Assembly (NCBI GenBank): GCA_009903825.1 | Contig: WYEN01000095.1 | Location: 27,560-91,559 of the forward strand | From: Desulfurococcales archaeon | Lineage (GTDB): Archaea > Thermoproteota > Thermoprotei_A > Sulfolobales > AG1 | Length of the DNA: 64,000 bases | Reading direction: 5' to 3' | Part shown: piece by piece, positions 35,495 to 44,332 of the stretch | Numbering within the stretch: the first letter of the stretch is position 1 | How the letters are laid out: each line of letters begins with the position of its first letter | Translations under genes and position numbers: made by a program | Notes under the pieces: generated by a model | Database searches by the model: none | Told to the model about the DNA's origin: nothing | The model's input: the letters and a program-made list of their open reading frames with translations, nothing else

Positions 35495-35983
35495 CTAGCT
35501 GCCAGAGGCCTCTAATTGTGTCACAATGCCAGGCTTATCGCTGGATATGATTCCTAGAATAACTTTTTCAACAGCTACTCTAGATGAGCTTTGTAAAGTG
35601 ATGTATAACGTCTTGCCAGACTCTAGGGTTGCATAGCTTAAATTGACAGGATCTATTAATTTAAACGTCTGATCTGAGGTGTTGTTAGTGTCATATACTC
35701 CTACTGTTCCAAAAGATGAAGACGTTCTATACATAATTTTTATATTAGAAATATTAACAGGATATTTTCCGTCATTAGTAATTCGTATAGTGACTAATGT
35801 TCCTCCTGTGTCTAGATACGAGACTTGATATGATGCTCTCACCTTATCTATCACTGGCATTGTCGAGACCTGGTTTGTGAGCCACGTCTGTAGAAGTATC
35901 ACAGCTGGTATTGCTATCGCAAGTATTAACAGTATTATGACCAGCTCGCTTATACCTTTATTATAACTTGTATATCTCTTCAT
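35495..35983 (-). CDS. type IV pilin-like protein with class III signal peptide
   Basis: A 162-residue major or minor pilin. The N terminus MKRYTSYNKG is basic and is followed by ISELVIILLILAIAIPAVIL, so prepilin peptidase would cut after Gly10, leaving a hydrophobic assembly helix (11-31). The remainder is a beta-rich head with a Ser/Thr-rich surface and possible glycosylation sites (NNTS, NLS). GGAGAAC lies 3 nt before the start codon. It is the first gene of the six-gene operon. No second pilin and no prepilin peptidase gene are in the window. Confidence 0.85.
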   Translation of the reverse strand: MKRYTSYNKGISELVIILLILAIAIPAVILLQTWLTNQVSTMPVIDKVRASYQVSYLDTGGTLVTIRITNDGKYPVNISNIKIMYRTSSSFGTVGVYDTNNTSDQTFKLIDPVNLSYATLESGKTLYITLQSSSRVAVEKVILGIISSDKPGIVTQLEASGS

Positions 35984-36009
35984 GATGTTCTCCGTAAAAA
36001 AGAAAAACC

Positions 36010-36019
36010 CTTTTTAAGT
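36010..36019 (-). promoter_or_regulatory. candidate promoter of the pilus operon
   Basis: On the minus strand ACTTAAAAAG is centred about 30 nt before the pilin start codon, which fits a TATA box with a very short leader containing the GGAGAAC ribosome site. The genes downstream overlap or lie at most 22 nt apart, so one promoter could drive all six. Confidence 0.45.
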
Positions 36020-36061
36020 ATGAGAGAGGTCTCTGAAAATATTCTAACACAACGGATTTTT

Positions 36062-37093
36062 TTAATGTCTTAAAATTATTTTTCCTGCGACAAGACCTTT
36101 CTCAAGGATCTTGTGTGCTTCAACAACTTGTTCTAATGGAAGAACCTTGAATATATAAGGTTTATACATGTCTCTGAGATATAGATCTATGATCTTTATG
36201 AACTCCCATCTAGATCCTATGTAAATGTTGTGTATAGAGATCCTTTTTGTATATAATATTCTCAAATTCAGAGTTGTCTCATAGCCGGATGTCACTCCGA
36301 AAAATATCAATTTTCCTCCTCTACGAAGAATCTCTATGGATTTATTGAATGTTTTTGCACCTATGTAGTCTACTACTATATCAAACTCCTCACCGATCTT
36401 TTCTTTATTTAAATCCTCGTATTCTCCCACCACAACTTTGTCAGCGCTCAGCTCTTTAAGAACATCAGCTTTCTCTTTGCTTCTCGTGTGAGCCACTACA
36501 TAAGCATTATAAAGTTTCGATATTTTTATTGATGCAACTCCTACACCACCGCTTGCGCTCCATATAAAAACTTTATCACCCGGAGATATCTCCGCCTTAG
36601 TCACTAACCCATGAAACGCTGTGGTAAACGTGAGTGGTATAGCTGCCAACTCAATCAAATTTTTCTCACTGATCTTTTTCTCAGGTATCTTATATAATGC
36701 TTTGAGAGGTACCACGATTTTCTCAGCATAACATCCAGGGACGTGATAACCTAATACTTTATAGTTCTCACACTCATCTTCTTTTCCAACAAGACATCTC
36801 ATACATATACCGTCTCCCCATCCAGGAGCTATTACTACATAATCTCCCTCTCTAACATCTCCATATGATCCTCCGATCTTCTCTACGATGCCCACAGCAT
36901 CTGACCCAGGGATTCTTGGATATTGTTCTGCAAATATTCTAGACCCTCTTCTCTGCCAAAGATCTAGATGATTAATACCGCAGTACAAAACTTTTATAAG
37001 TGCCTCGTCTTTTTTAGGGACAGGATCTTCTTTCTCAACTATTTTAAATGCCTCCTCAGGTTCGCCAGGTTTTTCTATTAACGCGACTCTCAT
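36062..37093 (-). CDS. zinc-type medium-chain alcohol dehydrogenase/reductase
   Basis: A 343-residue MDR enzyme with an N-terminal GroES-like catalytic domain and a Rossmann domain (SGGVGVASIKI near 181-191). YCGINHLDLW (38-47) has the catalytic-zinc cysteine position. PRIPGSDAVGIV follows. The structural zinc loop has three cysteines instead of four (CMRCLVGKEDEC), so its zinc may be absent or have another ligand. It is probably an NAD(P)-dependent alcohol dehydrogenase or enoyl/quinone reductase; the substrate is unknown. It diverges from the aminotransferase gene. Confidence 0.88.
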   Translation of the reverse strand: MRVALIEKPGEPEEAFKIVEKEDPVPKKDEALIKVLYCGINHLDLWQRRGSRIFAEQYPRIPGSDAVGIVEKIGGSYGDVREGDYVVIAPGWGDGICMRCLVGKEDECENYKVLGYHVPGCYAEKIVVPLKALYKIPEKKISEKNLIELAAIPLTFTTAFHGLVTKAEISPGDKVFIWSASGGVGVASIKISKLYNAYVVAHTRSKEKADVLKELSADKVVVGEYEDLNKEKIGEEFDIVVDYIGAKTFNKSIEILRRGGKLIFFGVTSGYETTLNLRILYTKRISIHNIYIGSRWEFIKIIDLYLRDMYKPYIFKVLPLEQVVEAHKILEKGLVAGKIILRH

Positions 37094-37161
37094 AAATCCT
37101 CTTGAAAAATATGTTAACTTTCTTTAATTTATTAATAGACAATTTTTCGAGGGGGCCTGAG

Positions 37162-38520
37162 TTGATAAAAATCGATGAGACAAAGCTAAAAAAGGTGTAT
37201 GATGAGAATCTCAAGATCTATCTTGAGAAAACCTCAAGATCTAAAGAATTATTTGAGAGAGCCAGAAAAGTTTTACCCGGTGGAGTGAGCTATACGATAA
37301 GATATTACTCGCCGTATCCAGCGTATATAGTGAGAGCAAAAGGGACGAGAGTATGGGATGTAGATGGGAATGAGTATATAGATCTTTGGATGGGTCATGG
37401 GACTCATATTCTTGGGCATTCACCTGATTTTGTGATAGATAATATATCAAATAAGATCAGAGAGGGGACTCATTTCGGCTATGAAAATATTTATGCAGTG
37501 GAATATGCAGAATTTCTCACAAAAACTTTACCTAATATTGAACAGATAAGATTTGCATCAAGCGGGACAGAGGCTAACATGTATACATTGAGATTAGCAA
37601 GAGCATATAATAAGAGGAGGTATATAATTAAGTTTGAAGGAGGATGGCACGGAGGCCTAGATCAGATCCATATAGGAGTAACACCTCCTTATAACGATCC
37701 TGAGACTTTAGGTCTCCCACACGACTTTGTGAAATATACTTTAGTAGCTCCTTATAACAATATTGATGTTGTAGAGAAATATCTGAAGACATACGATGTG
37801 GCCGCGGTATTAGTTGAACCTGTTTTAGGTGCTGGAGGATGTATTGAGGCTAGAAGAGATTTTCTGAAAGAGCTTAGAAGACTGACTCAAGAGAATGACT
37901 CATTATTAATTTTTGATGAGGTTATAACAGGTTTCAGACTTGCATATGGTGGTGGACAGGAGCATTATGATATTAAGGCTGATCTTGTTGTATATGGTAA
38001 GATAATAGGAGGAGGATTCCCAGGCGCTGGTGCTTTTGGAGGAAGATCTGATGTCATGGATCTCTTGGATCATATCAAGAGACCTAAAGGTAGAGAGAGA
38101 AGTGGTCATGGAGGAACTTTCGTAGGTAATCCTGTGAATATGATAGCTGGATATGTTCTTGTCAAATACTTATATGATCATAAGGATCTTTATACAGAAT
38201 TTAATAACAGATGGGATCATGCTCGAAGAAAAATAGATAAAATATGTGAAGAGAATGATCGTATATGTTGGACCACTGGTGTAGGAAATATGTTGGGTAT
38301 TCATTTCACCACTAGAAGACCGTGGGATCATAGGACGACTAGATTAGAGAAAATAAATGATGATCTTCCAAAAATATTTCATTTATATGCTAGAAATAGA
38401 GGAGTGCTTTATATAAGTGAAGATACAATACATCTTTTACCATCAATGATTCATAATGATGACGAGATAGACATGTTCATAAATATCTTCACTCAGTATC
38501 TCAATGAGATATTAAGATAA
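37162..38520 (+). CDS. class III aminotransferase, glutamate-1-semialdehyde aminomutase-like
   Basis: A 452-residue PLP enzyme related to HemL. Visible marks are PGGVSYTIRYYSPYPAYIV near the N terminus, DVDGNEYIDLWMGHG, SSGTEANMYTLRLAR, GGWHGG, FDEVITGFRLAYGG and the Lys-bearing VYGKIIGGGFPGAGAFGG. I chose TTG 37162, preceded by a GGGGG ribosome site 8-9 nt away. The frame is open to ATG 37102, but that would leave only 8 nt to the divergent gene and no promoter. True GSA aminomutases usually sit with heme genes; none are here, so another amino-group transfer is quite possible. Confidence 0.85.
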   Translation: MIKIDETKLKKVYDENLKIYLEKTSRSKELFERARKVLPGGVSYTIRYYSPYPAYIVRAKGTRVWDVDGNEYIDLWMGHGTHILGHSPDFVIDNISNKIREGTHFGYENIYAVEYAEFLTKTLPNIEQIRFASSGTEANMYTLRLARAYNKRRYIIKFEGGWHGGLDQIHIGVTPPYNDPETLGLPHDFVKYTLVAPYNNIDVVEKYLKTYDVAAVLVEPVLGAGGCIEARRDFLKELRRLTQENDSLLIFDEVITGFRLAYGGGQEHYDIKADLVVYGKIIGGGFPGAGAFGGRSDVMDLLDHIKRPKGRERSGHGGTFVGNPVNMIAGYVLVKYLYDHKDLYTEFNNRWDHARRKIDKICEENDRICWTTGVGNMLGIHFTTRRPWDHRTTRLEKINDDLPKIFHLYARNRGVLYISEDTIHLLPSMIHNDDEIDMFINIFTQYLNEILR

Positions 38521-38575
38521 AAATCTTCAACAATTTTACAATTTTTATTTTTTTAATAATATAAGAAGAAATCAG

Positions 38576-39451
38576 GTGTCTCTTATGAGAGTCTCTATAA
38601 ATATCTATAGAGCAGAAGAGCTGGGGACGATTCTAAAGAGATTCGGTGTGGAATTAGTAGAAGTTTTCGAGAGAAAAGATCCTCAGTATAAAGCTTTGGA
38701 GGAGCTTTATAATGAATTGAGAGAATGTAATTCTTTGGCGTTACTCACAGTGTTAAACTCGATTGTATCTTATCAACTTTCAGCAACTGGTGAGGAATAC
38801 TGGTGGGAGTTTGCTAGATATAAAGAATTCTCCAGTGGAGTGGGAGATCCTGAGGATCTTTGGAGAAGATTCAGAAATTTTCTTCTTTCTTCCAGAGGAA
38901 ATGTCGCTTCTCGAGAGATAAAAATTGAACGTCTCGAGAGAATTCGTAGAACACAATTTCATATAGAGCTTTACGTCAGGTATATTGAATATATAAAAAA
39001 TCTTGATCTATTGGTGTCAAGATTAGCTGAGGTCTTGAGACAAAATATTTATGATAAGACTATCGTTTTTTCAGCTAAAATGATGTATTATGTATCAAAA
39101 ATATGTGATATTGAGCCGGGAGGAGTGGAGAAGATTAAGATACCTGTAGATAGAAGAGTAGCCGCGATCAGCTATACATCAGGCCTTATTGATGTGTTAG
39201 AGACAAAAGATATTGTTGAAGAAATAATGAGAGAGAAAGAGAGAGTTATTGAGGCGTGGTCAATAGTCTCTAAGATATGTGATATACCTCTCATAAGATT
39301 AGATTCTATAATATGGTTCTTCGGCAAATACGTTAGAGATCGAGATCCTGTTGAGAAAGCTTTAAAAGATCTTTCAAATATGTTAAGAGATGTCGGCAAC
39401 ATTAAGATATTTAAAGAATTTGTTCAACAATTCTTTATAAGAAGATTATAA
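38576..39451 (+). CDS. 8-oxoguanine DNA glycosylase/lyase AGOG
   Basis: A 291-residue protein of the archaeal AGOG family, which excises 8-oxoguanine and nicks the strand. The signature SYQLSATGEEYWWEFARY (65-82) is visible. IVFSAKMMYYVSKI places the catalytic Lys at 168, and PVDRRVAAIS the conserved Asp at 192. Initiation is at GTG 38576 or ATG 38585. A ~45-residue N-terminal extension makes it longer than typical AGOG (about 240-255). This is the second glycosylase in the window after the Fe-S enzyme at 19.6 kb. Confidence 0.9.
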   Translation: MSLMRVSINIYRAEELGTILKRFGVELVEVFERKDPQYKALEELYNELRECNSLALLTVLNSIVSYQLSATGEEYWWEFARYKEFSSGVGDPEDLWRRFRNFLLSSRGNVASREIKIERLERIRRTQFHIELYVRYIEYIKNLDLLVSRLAEVLRQNIYDKTIVFSAKMMYYVSKICDIEPGGVEKIKIPVDRRVAAISYTSGLIDVLETKDIVEEIMREKERVIEAWSIVSKICDIPLIRLDSIIWFFGKYVRDRDPVEKALKDLSNMLRDVGNIKIFKEFVQQFFIRRL

Positions 39452-39454
39452 CAG

Positions 39455-39540
39455 ACGGAATGAAGACCAGGGGGACCCAGTCCGCACCCACTCGCCCGCG
39501 GACACTCGCGGGGATTGTCGTGCGGCTGAGGTCTCGCCAT
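39455..39540. ncRNA. GC-rich structured element, candidate non-coding RNA
   Basis: About 85 nt of strongly GC-rich sequence sits between agog and rtcA. It folds as a nested hairpin: AGACC/GGTCT outside, CCGCAC/GTGCGG in the middle and CCCGCG/CGCGGG around a 6-nt loop. In this AT-rich genome such islands mark stable RNAs. TATA-like boxes precede it on both strands (CTTTATAAG near 39433 on plus; TTTTTATTTT near 39563 on minus), so the strand is unresolved. No ACA box at the right distance and no C/D boxes are visible. It does not resemble tRNA, 5S or SRP RNA. Confidence 0.5.
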
Positions 39541-39601
39541 TTATAGTATTTTCATGTTAAAATAAAAATTTTTCTCGCTAGCTTTGTTAGATTATCATAA
39601 C

Positions 39602-40669
39602 TTATAATATTCTTGAGACTCCTCTTATGATAAGTTTAAATGGTCTGTTGAGAGTTCCATCATATTCTATTCTTGCCTCTGGAATCATTTTTTTCGAGAT
39701 CTCTAGTACTGTGTATGCGTGCATTGTGAGCATAGAGCCTGTGACTATGCTCGTGCCCTCTGAAAATATTAGATAAGGTATTATCATGTCAGACATATGT
39801 CTGTCTAAAGCTGATCCTGTTGAAAGATCCTCGAATAATGTTCTGGCAGCTTTTTCTCCTACTTCTTCAGCTCTTTTATCTCTAGCTCCTAAACTGTCTG
39901 AGCCTAATATGCTGTTCTCTGTAATAGCCCACAAAGCTATTCCTGACCCAGGTCCGTAATGAGGATCTTTGTCTGGAGGATAGCTCTCTATATCTATTTT
40001 TATGACTACATCAATGCCTAAACTTTTTAATCTCTCATATGCGGCAGACGCCTGTCTCTCGGCTATGTGTCGTGGGAGTCTGACTGCATGACTATTTCCT
40101 CTTATCTCAATTATCCTTCCTCTCTCGACAAGCTGTATAGATGTGAATCCTCTCGGATTATTTTTTATCTCGGCAACAACTTCTCCACCACCTCTAGGAT
40201 AATGGCCTCTTCTTAATAATCTTAGCTCAACTACATAGCCTAATCTATTTAAGAATCTTATGAAGACATTATTGAAATAGTCATATGTTGGACTCCACGG
40301 AACATCTGTTCCTCCTCTCACTTTCAATATCGAAGGTCTATCTGCAAATGCGAGGACTGGGAGAACGCTTTGTAGAAGAAGTGTTACAGAGCCTGCGGTC
40401 CCTATATCAAATACATATTCGCCACCAAATATTCCTCGAGGTTCAAAGATTATCTCTGTAGACCCTATCTCAGCTCCCTCGACATGTCCTCGAGATATCT
40501 TCTCCAAGGCTTTGACAACTGTGAGATGCTGTCTCTGTAGGCCTGGGTTGTCTCTCTTAGCTCTTATATTAATTATCCTGATCTTCTCTCCTATGATAGT
40601 TGATAATGCAAGAGCATATCTAAGTATCTGACCGCCGCCTTCTCCGAAGCTTCCATCGATCTCTATCAT
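39602..40669 (-). CDS. rtcA: RNA 3'-terminal phosphate cyclase
   Basis: A 355-residue RtcA converting RNA 3'-phosphate to 2',3'-cyclic phosphate with ATP. The N terminus DGSFGEGGGQILR, then GTAGSVTLLLQ, RRGHYPRGGG and the catalytic His291 in DRHMSD are all present. The length is normal. It lies 1 nt downstream of nadM and is cotranscribed with a block of small-molecule and RNA genes. In an organism that splices by BHB endonuclease it may act in RNA end processing. Confidence 0.94.
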   Translation of the reverse strand: MIEIDGSFGEGGGQILRYALALSTIIGEKIRIINIRAKRDNPGLQRQHLTVVKALEKISRGHVEGAEIGSTEIIFEPRGIFGGEYVFDIGTAGSVTLLLQSVLPVLAFADRPSILKVRGGTDVPWSPTYDYFNNVFIRFLNRLGYVVELRLLRRGHYPRGGGEVVAEIKNNPRGFTSIQLVERGRIIEIRGNSHAVRLPRHIAERQASAAYERLKSLGIDVVIKIDIESYPPDKDPHYGPGSGIALWAITENSILGSDSLGARDKRAEEVGEKAARTLFEDLSTGSALDRHMSDMIIPYLIFSEGTSIVTGSMLTMHAYTVLEISKKMIPEARIEYDGTLNRPFKLIIRGVSRIL

Positions 40670-40670
40670 G

Positions 40671-41195
40671 TTAATCTACTCCAGAGACTTCTCTCAGTCT
40701 CTCAACACCATTTATCTCATCAATTACTCTGGCAACTGCCTTAGGAACTCTATCTCTCCAAGAAGGATCGTTAGCCATCATCAATAGTCTTATCTTAGTG
40801 GAGGAGTATTTGTCTCTTTCAAAAGCAGGTGGTATCAACACCTCATATCCTGCGTCTCTGAAAAGTCTTATGACCAGTGGATTTCTTGATATGCCATATT
40901 TAAATGATGGAACATAAAGCTTGAGATATTCAACCCAGACTGCGTTCATCAAGACATCCGGAACTGGCACAATATAGATCCTGCTCATGTCAACACCTTC
41001 TTCTATTAAAGCCGATTTTATCATGATCATTCTCTCGCCAGCTGTAAAAGGATTCACAATAGTATGGCTCTCTTGAGCAGTCCCAATGACAATTATAAGC
41101 TCATCAACTTTCTCAAGAGCCCATTTAACAATTTCTAGATGACCTAGATGAAATGGCTGAAATCTTCCTGGAAAAACTCCTCTGACGGTCATCAA
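40671..41195 (-). CDS. nadM: nicotinamide-nucleotide adenylyltransferase
   Basis: A 174-residue archaeal-type NMN adenylyltransferase making NAD+ from NMN and ATP. GRFQPFHLGH at 9-18 contains the HxGH nucleotidyltransferase motif, and YSSTKIR near 146-152 is the second (ISSTxIR) motif. The length is typical (about 170-180). It is sandwiched tightly between rtcA (1 nt) and the SAM hydrolase gene (15 nt), in the same direction. Confidence 0.94.
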   Translation of the reverse strand: MMTVRGVFPGRFQPFHLGHLEIVKWALEKVDELIIVIGTAQESHTIVNPFTAGERMIMIKSALIEEGVDMSRIYIVPVPDVLMNAVWVEYLKLYVPSFKYGISRNPLVIRLFRDAGYEVLIPPAFERDKYSSTKIRLLMMANDPSWRDRVPKAVARVIDEINGVERLREVSGVD

Positions 41196-41210
41196 GGATC
41201 ACCTGAAAGA

Positions 41211-42056
41211 TCATGCTCCTCTACTTATTAAAAGCTCGTCACCTTTTTTACAATTAGTTTTTCGTGCGAAAGAAGACATATATACGCCAAGCTCTATAAA
41301 TCCCATGCTGCCTGGATACATGACTATTTCACCAGGCTTTGCCATGGAAAATGTCATATGAAAAACTCCTTTATAAGTCTCTACACCTCTCACTCTAATA
41401 AAGATCTCTTGGTAAGATCTTAGGTGTCCTAATAGTTTCTCAAGTACATCTGTTCTACAACCTGTGATAACGTTTCCGAAACGGTCTATATGTATTACAA
41501 AGGTTCTCACCCATTTATCAATTTTTTCACATACTATATTAAGAGGCGAAGGGATCAGCGTGTTAGGATTAATTGTCTCGCCAAACTCGGAAGGATCTAT
41601 TCCAAGACTTAGATATGCTGCGACCGAGGCAAAGATATCTCTGCCATGAAATGTGTGCGACACAGGTTTTCTAAAATATTTCTCGTTGTTCAACAGGATA
41701 ACTCTCTTGATCCCGTCTTCATCTATGGCCGGCCTCAGAACGCCATTGTCAGGACCTATGAAATAATATCTTCTTGTCTCGACTAAAACGCCTCTTCTAG
41801 AAGAGCCTACTCCAGGGTCTATTACAACGACAAATATTGTTCCCTCAGGATATTCTTTGTATACACTATTTAACACATAAGAGGCCTCTGAGATGTCATA
41901 ACTAGAGATCTCATGTGAGATATCTATTATCACTGCTCTGGGATTTATTGATAATATGACGCCTTTGACAGCTCCTACATAAGGATCTTTATAGCCGTAA
42001 TCTGTCAATAATGCGATCAATTTCGGAGGTCTCTCAGCCATTTCCTCTCTCCTCAA
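41211..42056 (-). CDS. S-adenosylmethionine hydrolase (adenosine-forming, DUF62)
   Basis: A 281-residue member of the SAM-hydroxide adenosyltransferase family, related to fluorinases but using water to split SAM into adenosine and methionine. The N terminus ALLTDYGYKDPYVGAVKG, DISHEISSYD, VVVIDPGVGSSRRG, FIGPDNG and HTFHGRDIFASVAAYL are all visible and supply the Asp/Arg/His triad expected of the hydrolase. The physiological purpose is unclear. Its start overlaps the CYTH gene by 23 nt. Confidence 0.9.
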   Translation of the reverse strand: MRREEMAERPPKLIALLTDYGYKDPYVGAVKGVILSINPRAVIIDISHEISSYDISEASYVLNSVYKEYPEGTIFVVVIDPGVGSSRRGVLVETRRYYFIGPDNGVLRPAIDEDGIKRVILLNNEKYFRKPVSHTFHGRDIFASVAAYLSLGIDPSEFGETINPNTLIPSPLNIVCEKIDKWVRTFVIHIDRFGNVITGCRTDVLEKLLGHLRSYQEIFIRVRGVETYKGVFHMTFSMAKPGEIVMYPGSMGFIELGVYMSSFARKTNCKKGDELLISRGA

Positions 42057-42579
42057 GCCACATCTCTAGATATGATTTAACAATATGATCGCCTGTTATA
42101 CCCACTAATGACTTGAATTTTTTTATATGCTCGATCAGATCCTCAGGCCTCTCAATGCCCTCAACCTCGATCTCGACAAATTGTCCTACATCATCTACTT
42201 TATCGAGAAAAATCTTGTAGTTGGCCAATCTATATATTCTACGAATCTTTCTAAGAACGTGTTGATTAAATCCGAGTCGATGAAATATCTCTATAACAAT
42301 CTCAGGATCTCTCACCTCTGTGGTGAGCTCTTCTCTTATCTTAAGATCTCTCCTGATCTTAGGGCCTTTATAAGTGATCTCGCCTCTAAGACCTGTTCTG
42401 CTACCTCTAGAAATTCTTATTCTTAAGGCCTCATCTCTCTCCCTTAGTCTGACACATGGATAAAGATCTATATAATGATCTTCTTCATAAACCTCCTCCT
42501 CAAACACAGCTCCAAGCTCTCTTAGAATCTTCTCAACTCTTTCAAGAGATGATACTCTAAACTTAGCCTCAAACTCCAC
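42034..42579 (-). CDS. CYTH-domain protein (class IV adenylate cyclase/thiamine-triphosphatase type)
   Basis: A 181-residue single CYTH tunnel domain. The signature ExExK is EFEAK at residues 2-6, followed by alternating charged strands (RLRERDEALRIRISR, LRGEITYKGPK, DLKIREELTTEV) lining the triphosphate tunnel. Archaeal relatives often act as inorganic triphosphatases or adenylate cyclases. The reaction here is not decidable from sequence. It is the first gene of the block containing the SAM hydrolase, nadM and rtcA. Confidence 0.87.
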   Translation of the reverse strand: MEFEAKFRVSSLERVEKILRELGAVFEEEVYEEDHYIDLYPCVRLRERDEALRIRISRGSRTGLRGEITYKGPKIRRDLKIREELTTEVRDPEIVIEIFHRLGFNQHVLRKIRRIYRLANYKIFLDKVDDVGQFVEIEVEGIERPEDLIEHIKKFKSLVGITGDHIVKSYLEMWLEERGNG

Positions 42580-42649
42580 TCCTACTCATCCCAATAACAT
42601 ATTAATCATAAAGAAATAAAGAAAAACAATAGATCAAAAAATATTTAAC

Positions 42650-44245
42650 CTAGGATCTGTTGTATGGTTTAGAAGGTACATCTATCCAGGCATCAACAAA
42701 TAACATCGTCACAGTATAATACACGCCATTGTACTCATATTTATCAGGAGACTTTGCATATTGATAATAAGCCCAGTCGTAATAATCTCTGAGAACTACC
42801 TGAACGACACCATATTGTAATAAAGAGCTTGACGAATAGGCTTCGACACCTACTGAAGATACAGGTTTAACTATCTTGCCTAAGAAAGTAAGAACTGTCC
42901 CTAACACCCCAGCTGATCTTAGCAATCCTATAACATCTAAAGACAAGGTGAGTATTTCTAAAGTATTCTCTTCACTTGCAACATTAGCAGTATCAACCCA
43001 AATTTGGGTTGACGCATATTTATATGGACCTTGGAACCATCCATCATTTAACAAACCTCTATACACTTGTGTGATCGGATTATTATTATCATGTGGTGAG
43101 GCTACGCCACTGACAACAATGTTGTTAGTTAAGGGGCCTCCGTTGACAGGTCTAACCATGGTAGTATTTGCATATGTGCCTGTAGGATAGACACATACCC
43201 TGATGAAGGATATAGGATCAAATGCACATAAATATAGTCTATATAATACGTAAGCTAGATCAGCTATAAAACCTACATACAGAATGCTTTCGCCATTAAA
43301 ATTACGGCCCGGATAGAATGTCTTGAGATAGTCTATATTTGCGGCCGTCTCATCGTTTGCAGTCCAACTGAAGCCTAGAACTTTATAATTAAAACTTCCT
43401 GAATAGATATTACCAATAGCCGCTCCTATAGTTGATACTACTCTAACACCCTGTGACCGGCTGGCTTTAAGGATTTCACGTAAATTAACAAAGTATATTC
43501 TATCCCACCCACCGTTAACTGCTACTGCTAAGAGAGGCACTGTGGTGACACCGTTAGCAATCTTTTGATCAATTTTTACCCAGGCAAAGAAAAGTCCTTC
43601 TGGGATCACATCTGGAGGCCAAGAACTTGAACTGAGATTAATGAGATTAGTTTTTCGGATCGATTCTAAGACGTTCGCATTTCCAAAGCCCATAAATTGC
43701 TCAAAGACTCTACTGAGTTCTTCTATGCTCAGTGTCTTCTCTAATTCTTTATTTATTGTTATCTCTATTCCTAATCTTTTTGATATATGTTCCGGATTTA
43801 ATGGCACAGCTGTTGCCAGCGTATATACTCCATCTCTCTTATGTATTGTCCCTAGTATTATCAATCCTATATCTATCGATCCTGGTTTTGCGCCAATTTT
43901 TTTCAGATGATTATTCCATTCGTCATATACATTAGCTAGATATCTATAGTCGATCTCTCCATAGGATCCTCTGAAAAATGTTCTTTCAATCTCAACAACA
44001 GATCCATTAGGCATCCATATGAACATATTCAGAACAACAGGATCATTATAATCAACATTGTAAATCTTAACTAATGCTCTAGGCTTCTCAAAAGAAGCTC
44101 TATAGACAACATCTATAGAACCATTCATAAAAATTTTTCTATCAACAACATAATTATAAGATGAAGAATATACAAAAACAATTGAGAATATAATCAGAAA
44201 AACTATAGAGAAAATATAAAATCTATATACACTATACATAGACAC
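42650..44245 (-). CDS. secreted surface protein of unknown function
   Basis: A 531-residue protein with an N-terminal signal or anchor helix (about 8-30) and a long extracellular region with many sequons. A hydrophobic helix near 420-450 (SLDVIGLLRSAGVLGTVLTF, with a Gly/Val-rich continuation) is followed by a ~90-residue tail rich in Tyr. This layout of signal helix, beta-rich body, late hydrophobic helix and short tail recalls the 887-residue protein at 13.6 kb. I see no clear sequence identity or enzyme motif. It is transcribed alone, downstream of the exosome operon. Confidence 0.6.
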   Translation of the reverse strand: MSMYSVYRFYIFSIVFLIIFSIVFVYSSSYNYVVDRKIFMNGSIDVVYRASFEKPRALVKIYNVDYNDPVVLNMFIWMPNGSVVEIERTFFRGSYGEIDYRYLANVYDEWNNHLKKIGAKPGSIDIGLIILGTIHKRDGVYTLATAVPLNPEHISKRLGIEITINKELEKTLSIEELSRVFEQFMGFGNANVLESIRKTNLINLSSSSWPPDVIPEGLFFAWVKIDQKIANGVTTVPLLAVAVNGGWDRIYFVNLREILKASRSQGVRVVSTIGAAIGNIYSGSFNYKVLGFSWTANDETAANIDYLKTFYPGRNFNGESILYVGFIADLAYVLYRLYLCAFDPISFIRVCVYPTGTYANTTMVRPVNGGPLTNNIVVSGVASPHDNNNPITQVYRGLLNDGWFQGPYKYASTQIWVDTANVASEENTLEILTLSLDVIGLLRSAGVLGTVLTFLGKIVKPVSSVGVEAYSSSSLLQYGVVQVVLRDYYDWAYYQYAKSPDKYEYNGVYYTVTMLFVDAWIDVPSKPYNRS

Positions 44246-44332
44246 ACCATATATATATATATGAAAGTTTATAAATATATACAGAAGAAGATAAACTAGA
44301 AGAGTAGAAAGTCAAAAAATTAGACGAAACAA

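Noticed and set aside
37102..37161. ATG 37102 as the aminotransferase start
   Set aside because: It leaves only 8 nt to the divergent dehydrogenase start. TTG 37162 has a GGGGG ribosome site and room for a promoter.
39455..39540. H/ACA, tRNA, 5S or SRP identity for the GC-rich hairpin
   Set aside because: On neither strand is there an ACA box 14-16 nt from the upper stem, nor a cloverleaf, nor the conserved 5S or SRP loops.
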